From NCBI RefSeq assembly GCF_000961095.1, contig NZ_CP011058.1, forward strand, positions 4,790,001-4,854,000: 64,000 nt of DNA, in the 5' to 3' direction. This document shows, in pieces, positions 37,870 through 45,596 of this stretch. A model generated the notes under the pieces. That model saw only the letters and a program-made list of their open reading frames with translations. It was not told the DNA's origin and did no database searches. How positions within the stretch are numbered: position 1 is the stretch's first letter; each line of letters starts with the position of its first letter. The DNA comes from Paenibacillus beijingensis. Its GTDB lineage: Bacteria; Bacillota; Bacilli; Paenibacillales; Paenibacillaceae. The position numbers and the translations under genes are program-made.

Positions 37870-38427
37870 TTACGCGTCTTTCGGAATAAGATCGAAAATT
37901 TTGCCTGTTTCCAATGCTTCAATAAATTTGAGCAGCCACCGGTAATAGCTTATCGCCTGGTTGATTTTCGACTCATCGGCTTCGATCATGGCAAGAAACT
38001 TTTCATGGCCTTCATATTCCGTTTTCAATCGATTGATTTCCTTAAGCGATTTTGACAGCTCGCTCATATTTCCGTCCACTGCTTTGCGCCATTTAATCGA
38101 GAAATAATCTTTAAAGTTTTGATACCAGTCGGGCTCTACCTCGTATAAATCTTTCCGCGAACCTTTTCCCCAAACTTTATCGATCATTTTCAAATCCATT
38201 AACGTCCGGACGCCGGTGCTCATCGACGTTTTGCTCATGCCCATTGATTTACTGAGCTCATCGAGCGTTACCGGGCCGTCACTAAAGTACATATAACCAT
38301 ATAAATGTCCGATAGATAGCGTAATTCCGTATAAATCCATATTTTTGCTTATCGAATCGATAACACGATCACGGTTTTTTTGTATTTTCGCAATTTCTTC
38401 TTCGGCTAAGCCTTCGAAATCGTTCAT
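37870..38427 (-). CDS. GbsR/OpcR-type MarR-family repressor of osmoprotectant genes
   Basis: A 185-residue regulator. The winged helix is TLDELSKSMGMSKTSMSTGVRTLMDLKMIDKVWGKGSRKDLYEVE, as in GbsR, the choline-sensing repressor of glycine betaine genes. The ATG follows GGAGGGAAAT. It is divergent from the opuA operon, which it most likely represses. The ligand (choline or related) is inferred from the family. Confidence 0.9.
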   Translation of the reverse strand: MNDFEGLAEEEIAKIQKNRDRVIDSISKNMDLYGITLSIGHLYGYMYFSDGPVTLDELSKSMGMSKTSMSTGVRTLMDLKMIDKVWGKGSRKDLYEVEPDWYQNFKDYFSIKWRKAVDGNMSELSKSLKEINRLKTEYEGHEKFLAMIEADESKINQAISYYRWLLKFIEALETGKIFDLIPKDA

Positions 38428-38709
38428 AATTTCCCTCCTGAGGAATATCGGCTGCTTCAGTCCTAACCTTCAACCCGTATTGTAAACAATTCAACCAGTG
38501 GAGTAAAGAAGTTGAATGAACTGAATTATGGAGGAAAACGGAGTATTCTATTCATAAAGTACGTAAAGTAAAAACTTTATAAACGTTTTGTACGGATTAT
38601 GGTCTTTGACTCCTAAATAAGGAAAAGGTTAAACTGTTTCAAGCGAGTCGGCCGGGACAAGATAGCAGAAAAAGTTGGATATCAAAAGCAAATAAAGAAG
38701 GAGGTCACA
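38428..38709. promoter_or_regulatory. gbsR/opuA divergent control region with candidate operator
   Basis: A perfect inverted repeat TAAAGT-AAAA-ACTTTA lies at 38564-38579, with an extra TAAAGT copy nine bases upstream, in an AT-rich zone. This is the best candidate GbsR-type operator. Promoter hexamers cannot be fixed with confidence. Confidence 0.5.
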
Positions 38710-39909
38710 ATGACAATTATCGAGGTTAAACAACTGACGAAAGTTTTCGGTCATGACCCCAAGCGTGCAATCCCGCTGTTGAATCAAGGGATGTCGAAAG
38801 AGAACATATTTAAAGATATGAAATTGACTGTCGGTGTCAATAAAGCCGATTTCACAATTGAACAAGGTGAGATCTTTGTTATTATGGGCTTGTCCGGGAG
38901 CGGAAAATCAACGCTTGTCCGCTTGCTTAACCGTCTCATTGAACCTACTGCCGGCCAAGTGCTGTTTAAAGGCAAGGATGTATTGAAAATGAACCAGGAG
39001 CAGCTGCGGCAGTTCAGACGGAAAAATATTGGGATGGTGTTCCAAAAGTTTGCGCTGTTCCCGCATCGTACGGTGTTGGAAAATGCCGCATACGGTCTTG
39101 AGGTTCAAGGGATGGGTAAGAAAGAAAGAACTGAAATGGCCATGAACGCCCTTAAGCTTGTCGGCTTGGATGGCTGGGAAAACAGCCGCCCCGATCAGCT
39201 AAGCGGCGGGATGCAGCAGCGGGTCGGCATCGCAAGAGGCCTTGCCAACGATCCGGACATTCTGCTCATGGATGAAGCGTTTAGCGCCCTTGACCCGCTA
39301 ATCCGCAAAGATATGCAGTCGGAGCTGCTTGAAATGCAATCAACAATGAAAAAAACGATCGTATTCATTACGCATGATTTGGACGAAGCGCTGCGAATCG
39401 GCGACCGTATTGCGCTGATGAAAGACGGGGCCATCGTGCAAATCGGCACGCCCGAAGAAATCTTGATTCAGCCGGCAAACAAATATGTGGAACGTTTCGT
39501 CGAGGACGTGGACTTGTCCAAGGTGCTCACGGCGGCTCATATTATGCGGAAGCCTGAAACGATAACGCCGGAGCGCGGTCCGAGGGTTGCGCTGTCGCTT
39601 ATGCGCGCAAGCGGCGTATCAAGTCTGTACGTCACCAATAAAGAAAAGAAGCTGCTTGGCGTCGTGACGGCGGAAGGGGCATCCGAAGCGATTAAACACG
39701 ATCAGCCGCTTGAGGCTGTTATTCAGCGCGATGTGCCGCAGGTACAGCAAGGCACTTTGCTGAACGAACTGTTCGAGATGATGTCCGAAACGAAGCTTCC
39801 GGTAGCCGTCGTCGATGAAAGCGGCAAGCTTAAAGGAATCATTATTAAAGGTGCCGTACTGTCCGCGCTTGCGGGCAATACGGAGTTGGAAGCAGGTGCT
39901 CAGCGATGA
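38710..39909 (+). CDS. opuAA: Glycine betaine/proline ABC transporter ATPase with CBS domains
   Basis: A 399-residue OpuAA/ProV-type ATPase. The OpuA-like N-terminus TKVFGHDPKRAIPLLNQGMSKENI precedes Walker A GLSGSGKST, signature LSGGMQQRVGIARGLA and Walker B ILLMDEAFSALDP. Residues about 280-390 form a CBS pair (KLLGVVTAEGASEAIKHDQPLE and ESGKLKGIIIKGAVLSAL), the ionic-strength sensor of OpuA. The ATG follows AGAAGGAGG. The last four bases overlap the permease start. Confidence 0.94.
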   Translation: MTIIEVKQLTKVFGHDPKRAIPLLNQGMSKENIFKDMKLTVGVNKADFTIEQGEIFVIMGLSGSGKSTLVRLLNRLIEPTAGQVLFKGKDVLKMNQEQLRQFRRKNIGMVFQKFALFPHRTVLENAAYGLEVQGMGKKERTEMAMNALKLVGLDGWENSRPDQLSGGMQQRVGIARGLANDPDILLMDEAFSALDPLIRKDMQSELLEMQSTMKKTIVFITHDLDEALRIGDRIALMKDGAIVQIGTPEEILIQPANKYVERFVEDVDLSKVLTAAHIMRKPETITPERGPRVALSLMRASGVSSLYVTNKEKKLLGVVTAEGASEAIKHDQPLEAVIQRDVPQVQQGTLLNELFEMMSETKLPVAVVDESGKLKGIIIKGAVLSALAGNTELEAGAQR

Positions 39910-40739
39910 ATATACCGAAGCTGCCGTTAGGAGATTGGATTGAATCGGTTGAAGCGTGGTTAACAAGTCACTTTGGAGGCTTGTTTGATATTATACGCAC
40001 GATCATCGGATCGATGGTAAACGGAATCGAGGACATTTTGACCGCTGCCCCGGCGATTGTAGTCATGGTCATCATTGCGGCATTGGCGTATTGGGTCGGC
40101 CGCTGGAGAATCGCGCTGTTCGCGTTTATCGGACTGTTTTTGATCGATAATTTAGGGTTTTGGGATCCGTCTATGCAATCGCTGGCGCTTGTGCTGACGG
40201 CGTCCATTCTTGCCATTGTGATCGGTGTGCCGACCGGAATCTGGTGCGCACGCAACAATGCCGTACGCAATGTCGTAACGGTCGTGCTTGATTTCATGCA
40301 GACGATGCCGGCATTCGTTTATTTGCTGCCGGCGGTCTCGTTCTTTTCGCTTGGCGTCGTGCCGGGTGTCATCGCTTCTATTATTTTCGCGATTCCGCCG
40401 ACGATCCGCTTAACCAATCTCGGTATCCGGCAGGTGCCGGAAGAGCTGGTGGAAGCGGCCGATTCCTTCGGCTCCACGCCGCGTCAGAAGCTGTTTAAGC
40501 TGCAGCTTCCGATTGCGATGCCGACGATTATGGCCGGCATTAACCAGACGATTATGTTATCGCTGTCCATGGTTGTCATCTCTTCGATGATCGGGGCGCA
40601 AGGTGTTGGTGCTTATGTATACAGGGCCGTGACGCAAGCCAAAACGGGCATCGGCTTTGAAGCCGGCCTGGCCATAGTTGTGCTGGCGATCTTGTTGGAT
40701 CGCTTGACGCAGCATGCATTCAAGAAAAAACATCAATAG
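39906..40739 (+). CDS. opuAB: Glycine betaine ABC transporter permease
   Basis: A 277-residue ProW/OpuAB-type permease with several helices. It has FMQTMPAFVYLLPAVSFFSLGVVPGVIASIIFAIPPTIRLTNLGIRQVPEELVEAADSFGSTPRQKLFKLQLP, the conserved coupling region of betaine permeases. It starts in an ATGA overlap with the ATPase gene. Confidence 0.93.
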   Translation: MNIPKLPLGDWIESVEAWLTSHFGGLFDIIRTIIGSMVNGIEDILTAAPAIVVMVIIAALAYWVGRWRIALFAFIGLFLIDNLGFWDPSMQSLALVLTASILAIVIGVPTGIWCARNNAVRNVVTVVLDFMQTMPAFVYLLPAVSFFSLGVVPGVIASIIFAIPPTIRLTNLGIRQVPEELVEAADSFGSTPRQKLFKLQLPIAMPTIMAGINQTIMLSLSMVVISSMIGAQGVGAYVYRAVTQAKTGIGFEAGLAIVVLAILLDRLTQHAFKKKHQ

Positions 40740-40754
40740 AGGGGTGCACCTATT

Positions 40755-41621
40755 TTGAAAAAGTGGATGTTGTTATTCAGTATCGTATTGATTGCCGTAA
40801 TGGCGGGTTGTTCGAACGGAGGCGGCAACAAGTCGGTTAAGCTGGCTTATGTCGCCTGGGATTCGGAAATTGCCAGTACGAATGTCGTGAAGGAAGTATT
40901 GGAATCGAAGCTCGGCTATCAAGTGGAAATGCTGCAGGTTGACGCCGGGCCGATGTGGGCGGGTATTGCCGACGGAAGCGCCGATGGGATGGTAGCGGCT
41001 TGGCTTCCAAGCACTCATGCGTCTTATTTGCAAAAATATCAGTCGAAAGTAGAAGATTTAGGTGCCAATCTGGAAGGGACAAAGATCGGCCTTACCGTAC
41101 CTGCTTATATGAATATCAGCTCGATTGACGATTTGAACAAGCCGGACGTCGCAAAATCGCTCCAAAACCAAATTATAGGCATTGAGCCGGGCGCCGGTAT
41201 TATGATGGCATCGGAAAAAGCGCTCAATGATTACGCTCTGAAAGGTTATACACTGTTGGAGAGTTCTTCGGCCGCCATGGCGCAGGAAATGCAAAAGGCT
41301 TATGACGCCAAGAAGCCGATCGTTGTAACAGGGTGGACCCCGCATTGGATGTTCGCCAAGATGGATCTGAAATATTTGGCCGATCCGAAGGGCGTTTATG
41401 GCGGCGACGAGCAAATCCACACGATCGTTCGTAAAGGACTCGAAGAAGACGAAGCGGCTGCTTATCAATTTTTGGATCAGTTCAGATGGACTGCAGCCGA
41501 TATGCAAAGCGTAATGTCGGCCATCCAAGACGGAAAGACGCCGGAAGATGCGGCTAAAGATTGGGTAAACAGCAATCCGGACAAAGTGAACGAATGGATT
41601 AAAGGAATCAAGAGCGAATAG
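40755..41621 (+). CDS. opuAC: Glycine betaine-binding lipoprotein
   Basis: A 288-residue receptor. The signal peptide ends in lipobox MAGC near residue 19. The mature protein reads VKLAYVAWDSEIASTNVVKEVLESKLGYQVEMLQVDAGPMWAGIADGSADGMVAAWLPSTHASY. Trp residues in AAWLP, VTGWTPHWMF and similar places fit the aromatic box for quaternary ammonium groups. A TTG at 40755 follows GAGGGGTGCACC and starts the basic signal sequence. Confidence 0.93.
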   Translation: MKKWMLLFSIVLIAVMAGCSNGGGNKSVKLAYVAWDSEIASTNVVKEVLESKLGYQVEMLQVDAGPMWAGIADGSADGMVAAWLPSTHASYLQKYQSKVEDLGANLEGTKIGLTVPAYMNISSIDDLNKPDVAKSLQNQIIGIEPGAGIMMASEKALNDYALKGYTLLESSSAAMAQEMQKAYDAKKPIVVTGWTPHWMFAKMDLKYLADPKGVYGGDEQIHTIVRKGLEEDEAAAYQFLDQFRWTAADMQSVMSAIQDGKTPEDAAKDWVNSNPDKVNEWIKGIKSE

Positions 41622-41652
41622 CAAATTCGCTTTAAAAAGGCAAGAGATCAAG

Positions 41653-41696
41653 CAGTCTGGCACCCGCCAAAAGGTGTCGGGCTGTTTTGTTTTTTG
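41653..41696 (+). terminator. Terminator of the opuA operon
   Basis: An imperfect stem (CAGTCTGGCACC with GGTGTCGGGCTG) is followed by a T-rich tail. Confidence 0.85.
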
Positions 41697-41721
41697 CTGA
41701 ACCGAATTTTCGTCGTATTTA

Positions 41722-41749
41722 AGTTAACATAACTATAAAGATGTAAACT
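41722..41749 (+). repeat. Xer/dif-like 28-bp site, copy 2
   Basis: Left arm AGTTAACATAA, centre CTATAA, right arm AGATGTAAACT. It has the same 11-6-11 layout and orientation as the other three copies. It lies 85 bases beyond the end of the HxlR gene. Confidence 0.6.
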
Positions 41750-41780
41750 TAAAAATCAAATTCCGCGATAATTGAGAGCA

Positions 41781-41823
41781 AAAAAAACAGCCGATCAAAC
41801 CCTAAAGGTTCTGACGGCCGTTT
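41781..41823 (-). terminator. Terminator of the hxlR-type gene
   Basis: On the minus strand an imperfect stem (ACGGCCGTCAGAACC with GGGTTTGATCGGCTGT, loop TTTA) runs into eight Ts. Confidence 0.85.
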
Positions 41824-41834
41824 CATTCACCCAA

Positions 41835-42194
41835 CTATCGATTTAATATACTTTTCTCTAATACGGCATTTTTATCTCCGTATACTTTGACGATATGTGT
41901 TTCTCCCCAGGCGCATAATGAATCTAAAATGCTTTTAAGGCTCCATCCATATTCGCTAAGCTCATATTCGACTTTAGGAGGGACCTGATTATAGGTAATC
42001 CGGTTAATGACACCGTCATTTTCGAGTTCCCGCAGCTGCTGTGTTAACATTTTTTGCGTGATGCCGGGCATGACGCGTTTTAGCTCGCTCGTACGTTTTT
42101 TGCCGTGAGTCAAATGGCACAGAATAACGCATTTCCACTTGCCGCCGATCACTTCCAAAGTCGCCTCGACCGAAATATTGTACTTTTTCACCAT
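41835..42194 (-). CDS. HxlR-family transcriptional regulator
   Basis: A 119-residue winged-helix protein. It has the family core EVIGGKWKCVILCHLTHGKKRTSELKRVMPGITQKMLTQQLRELENDGVINRITYNQVPPKVEYELSEYG. A Cys in CVILC could act as an electrophile or redox sensor, as in YodB/HypR (inference). The ATG follows GAAAGGGGC. It stands alone; its target is not obvious. Dif-like repeats lie on both sides. Confidence 0.93.
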   Translation of the reverse strand: MVKKYNISVEATLEVIGGKWKCVILCHLTHGKKRTSELKRVMPGITQKMLTQQLRELENDGVINRITYNQVPPKVEYELSEYGWSLKSILDSLCAWGETHIVKVYGDKNAVLEKSILNR

Positions 42195-42340
42195 GATGCC
42201 CCTTTCAAATTCATTATAGGAACGATTATGCGCATATAGAACTTTGAAGCCTGTACTTTCAAAACGAATTTATAACATCCATCATAACATGTACCCGCCA
42301 GTTTGACGATCATTATTGCTCACAACATGTGGCTCCAATC

Positions 42341-42368
42341 AGTTAACATAACAATAATAATGTAAACT
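42341..42368 (+). repeat. Xer/dif-like 28-bp site, copy 3
   Basis: Left arm AGTTAACATAA, centre CAATAA, right arm TAATGTAAACT. It is in the same orientation as copy 2. It lies 147 bases upstream of the HxlR start, so an operator role is an alternative. Confidence 0.6.
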
Positions 42369-42443
42369 AAAATAACGAAACCTGCTGAAAACGAAGAGTG
42401 GCAAACAAGTGTTCTGGTGTGGGAAATAACTTTTTCTTTTTAT

Positions 42444-42490
42444 TAAAAAAAGCTAACAATCCGGCTCAAAAGGAGGCTGGCTTGTTAGCT
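42444..42490 (-). terminator. Terminator of ppk1
   Basis: On the minus strand AGCTAACAA and TTGTTAGCT form a long stem that begins right after the ppk stop codon and ends in seven Ts. Confidence 0.9.
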
Positions 42491-44629
42491 TCAATAACTT
42501 TTCATACTATCCGCAGCGGTAAACGGGTCCATTATGTTACGCCTTCCGGACCATGGAGTAAACGGAATGCGGGATGAAACATGCTTCCGGTACACGATGA
42601 GCGGCAAAGATCGATATTGGCTGCGGATATACGGAAAGTAGGAAGCTGTTTTTTTGTATTTTCCGCCAGTCAGCAGTTGGTGGGATTTCACATTATCCTT
42701 CAACTGAAGAGTTAAGAGCAGCGTAATGATTTGTCTAATTGCAGGATCCGATACCGGACACATCACTTCGATCCGGCGGGATAAATTCCGGGTCATCCAA
42801 TCCGCGCTTGAGAGCCAGACCTCGTCATTTCCGCCGTTTTTGAAATAATAAAGGCGTGAATGTTCCAGAAAACGATCGACGATGCTTCGTACCTTAATGT
42901 TTTCGCTTTGTCCGGGAATTCCGGGGCATAAACAGCAGATGCCGCGTACAATCAGCTCAATTTGAACGCCGGCGCCCGATGCTTCATAAAGCTTATCGAT
43001 CATAGCCGGATCGGAGAGCGAATTCATTTTGGCGATGATTTTAGCGGGAAGACCGGCGGCGGCGTTCTTCATTTCACGCTCGATGAGACTGTAAACCGTA
43101 TCCCGCAAATCGGTTGGCGAAACGGCTAACATTTTCGATTTAAGGTGCGTTCTGAAATCCGATATTTCATTGAACAGATTGGCGACGTCGTCGGCAATGA
43201 CGGCATGCGCTGTAAACAAGCCTATATCCGTGTAAAGCTTTGCGGATTGTCCGTTATAATTGCCGGTTGAAAGATGAGCATACTTTTTCAACCCGTCCGG
43301 TTCACGGCGCTCGATAAGCGTCATTTTCGCATGAATTTTTAACCCGATCCATCCATGAATGACACGGCATCCCGCTTTTTCCAATTTTTTGGCCCACGCG
43401 ATGTTACGCTCTTCATCAAACCTGGCTTTAAGTTCAACGATAACGGTCACATCTTTTCCGTTCCCGGCGGCAAGAACCAATGAGCGGACGATTCTCGATT
43501 GCTTGCTGACGCGGTAAAGCGTCATTTTGATACTGGAAACGGCCGGGTCGCCGGCCGCTTGTTCGATAAAATCATCAAATGCGTCAAACGATTCAAAAGG
43601 GTGAAACACGGCGACATCCCGCTGCTGCAAAACGGAGAAAATAGATTGCTTCTTTAGCTCCACCGGATAAACCGCTTTATGCTTCGGATATTTGAAATGG
43701 TCAAATCCCGGTAACGATTGCGAAAATTTCATTAAAAAGCTCAGATCGACGGGTCCGTTGATCACTGCAATGTTGCCCTCAACGTTCAAGTGCTCTGTCA
43801 ATAAGCGATATGCGTGCGGATGAATATCTTGTTCCACCTCGAGCCGCACCGGCGCACCGCGTTTTCTGCGCCGCAATTTCCGTTCCACTTCTACGAGTAA
43901 ATCTTCCGCATCCTGTTCTTCCAATGATAGTTCGGAATCCCGTATAATCCGAAACAGCCGCACGTCCGCAACCGTTTGTTCGTTGAAAAAGACCGAAATA
44001 TGCGCTTTTATTAACGTCTCTAGCATCAGGAACGTATGGCCAAGCGTGCTGCTAACGGGTGACAGTTCAAAATAACGCCCTAATTCGTCCGGAAATTCAA
44101 TTAAAGCCATCTTAAATTCATCTGGTGACTCCGTATTCGCCGGCCTCAGAACGACCGAAAAATATAAGCGGTTGGATAAAAGAAGCGGCAACGACTCTTT
44201 TTCCGTAATTAGAACGGGTTGAATAGCGGGAAACACTTTGCGATAAAAAAAAGTGTCCGCTTCTTGCTTCTGAGCATCCGTCAAATCTTCGTATGACGCA
44301 AATGTGACTCTATAGGAAGCCAGCCGGTCCAAAACTTGACGAAGCGTTGCATATTGCTGGTTCACAAGCCGTTCCGTTCTGCGGATGATTCTCTTTAACA
44401 CTCCGGCAGGCGAATAGCCGCTGAAATCCATTGCAGTGATGCCGTTTATCATGTCATTGCGGATCCCGGCGACGCGCACGCTCATAAATTCATCCAGATT
44501 GCTCGATACGATGGCCAAAAATTTCGCCCGTTCCAATAGCGGGGTGTGTTCATTTTGCGCTTCACCAAGAACCCGCCGGTTAAATTCAAGCCAGCTTAAA
44601 TCGCGGTTGATATATTTGCAGCTTGCCAT
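42491..44629 (-). CDS. ppk: Polyphosphate kinase 1
   Basis: A 712-residue enzyme that makes and uses long-chain polyphosphate with ATP. The N domain starts YINRDLSWLEFNRRVLGEA. The catalytic domain has IVELKARFDEERNIAWAKKLEKAG, the phospho-His region in GWIGLKIHAKMTLIERRE, and YAHLSTGNYNGQSAKLYTDIGL. Length and motifs are complete. The start ATG overlaps the stop of a 34-residue upstream reading frame (TAATG), so ppk translation is probably coupled to it; no strong ribosome site of its own is visible. Confidence 0.96.
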   Translation of the reverse strand: MASCKYINRDLSWLEFNRRVLGEAQNEHTPLLERAKFLAIVSSNLDEFMSVRVAGIRNDMINGITAMDFSGYSPAGVLKRIIRRTERLVNQQYATLRQVLDRLASYRVTFASYEDLTDAQKQEADTFFYRKVFPAIQPVLITEKESLPLLLSNRLYFSVVLRPANTESPDEFKMALIEFPDELGRYFELSPVSSTLGHTFLMLETLIKAHISVFFNEQTVADVRLFRIIRDSELSLEEQDAEDLLVEVERKLRRRKRGAPVRLEVEQDIHPHAYRLLTEHLNVEGNIAVINGPVDLSFLMKFSQSLPGFDHFKYPKHKAVYPVELKKQSIFSVLQQRDVAVFHPFESFDAFDDFIEQAAGDPAVSSIKMTLYRVSKQSRIVRSLVLAAGNGKDVTVIVELKARFDEERNIAWAKKLEKAGCRVIHGWIGLKIHAKMTLIERREPDGLKKYAHLSTGNYNGQSAKLYTDIGLFTAHAVIADDVANLFNEISDFRTHLKSKMLAVSPTDLRDTVYSLIEREMKNAAAGLPAKIIAKMNSLSDPAMIDKLYEASGAGVQIELIVRGICCLCPGIPGQSENIKVRSIVDRFLEHSRLYYFKNGGNDEVWLSSADWMTRNLSRRIEVMCPVSDPAIRQIITLLLTLQLKDNVKSHQLLTGGKYKKTASYFPYIRSQYRSLPLIVYRKHVSSRIPFTPWSGRRNIMDPFTAADSMKSY

Positions 44630-44733
44630 TATTTTCGAAACAATAAACGCCCGAATTTTTTAAACAAATTAAACGTCACGCTTGGACGGAAGCTAATCGT
44701 TTCGACAGGCTTGTCTTTCTCTGGTATTTCCAT
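44629..44733 (-). CDS. 34-residue peptide gene translationally coupled to ppk
   Basis: The frame encodes MEIPEKDKPVETISFRPSV followed by TFNLFKKFGRLLFRK, ending with TAA inside the TAATG overlap with ppk. It has a strong GAAGGAGGA site eight bases before the ATG, better than that of ppk. The tail is basic and amphipathic. It was too short for ordinary gene finding. It may serve as a coupling cistron that sets ppk expression, or as a small partner of the kinase. No family was recognised. Confidence 0.75.
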   Translation of the reverse strand: MEIPEKDKPVETISFRPSVTFNLFKKFGRLLFRK

Positions 44734-44800
44734 AGCTAAGTTCCTCCTTCATCGAAAAACACTCGCCTTCACCCTCGTGAAAGCGAGGTTAATGGCTTCG

Positions 44801-45151
44801 TTACAGAGCCTCTTCGACTGCTTTCGTTACTCCTTGCGTCATCCGGTTTTTTACGATCATTTCTCCGGCCTGATGCCCAACTTTACGGCCAACGGAATCG
44901 CCAAGCATTCCGCCTACAATGGAACCGATAATCGTACCGACACCGGGCATGATCGATGTTCCCAAAATGGCACCGTACTCGATACCGGCCATAACGCCGA
45001 GTGCGCCCGTCACATTTTCCGACGTGTTGACCGCATATTGCGATTTATCCATTTGTCCGCTTCTTAAACTTTGGGTGTCTTTGAATTGGGAGACGCCTCC
45101 GGAAATGAGTCCGCCCCAAAGAGAACCTCCTTGGAACATTCCTTGAATCAT
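44801..45151 (-). CDS. Glycine-zipper small protein
   Basis: A 116-residue protein with an alanine/glycine-rich centre, VTGALGVMAGIEYGAILGTSIMPGVGTIIGSIVGGMLGDSVGRKVGHQAGE, a repeated G-x3-G pattern as in glycine-zipper membrane proteins. The ATG is preceded by AAGGCGGTGA. It lies upstream of the ppk leader peptide on the same strand and is likely cotranscribed. No precise function is known; membrane or envelope association is inferred. Confidence 0.75.
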   Translation of the reverse strand: MIQGMFQGGSLWGGLISGGVSQFKDTQSLRSGQMDKSQYAVNTSENVTGALGVMAGIEYGAILGTSIMPGVGTIIGSIVGGMLGDSVGRKVGHQAGEMIVKNRMTQGVTKAVEEAL

Positions 45152-45247
45152 GCTTGTTCACCGCCTTATCGGATTGATATGAGTTGTTCCCTTATCAAGT
45201 ATGCCCTTGTTCGCTGCAGATTTATCTTTCGTCTCTTCTGTTAATTT

Positions 45248-45415
45248 TTACCGTTTGTACGACTTGATTCCAGACTTTAACCTGTCGTTCACATCAAATA
45301 TGCACGCTGTCCCTTTGACGGCCAATGTTCGCAGCGCCTTTCTTGCTTCCGGTGATAAGGCAATAATGGCACCCGCAACAGCTGCAATAATGCCGATCCG
45401 AGATTTAAACATCAT
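45248..45415 (-). CDS. Small membrane protein, 55 residues
   Basis: The frame from the ATG at 45415 (behind GGAGGTCAA) gives FKSRIGIIAAVAGAIIAL, one membrane helix, then a basic tail with LAVKGTACIFDVNDRLKSG. The longer open frame upstream lacks a ribosome site. It is the first minus-strand gene, divergent from the giant P-type ATPase. It resembles small proteins often found beside such ATPases, but no named function is known. Confidence 0.7.
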   Translation of the reverse strand: MMFKSRIGIIAAVAGAIIALSPEARKALRTLAVKGTACIFDVNDRLKSGIKSYKR

Positions 45416-45596
45416 TTGACCTCCATGATTTTGGTAGTTGCTGCCTATTTCGTTAGTTACATTATTTAAAAATAACGGAGATTTATTCATTGATCTGCAT
45501 TTGCTTATTCGTTTAGTGCAACGTGCCATTTCGCGCATAAAAAAGATGCGTATGAAGAATAGTAATTGCATTGAACTGATTTGGAGGAGCTGTCAT

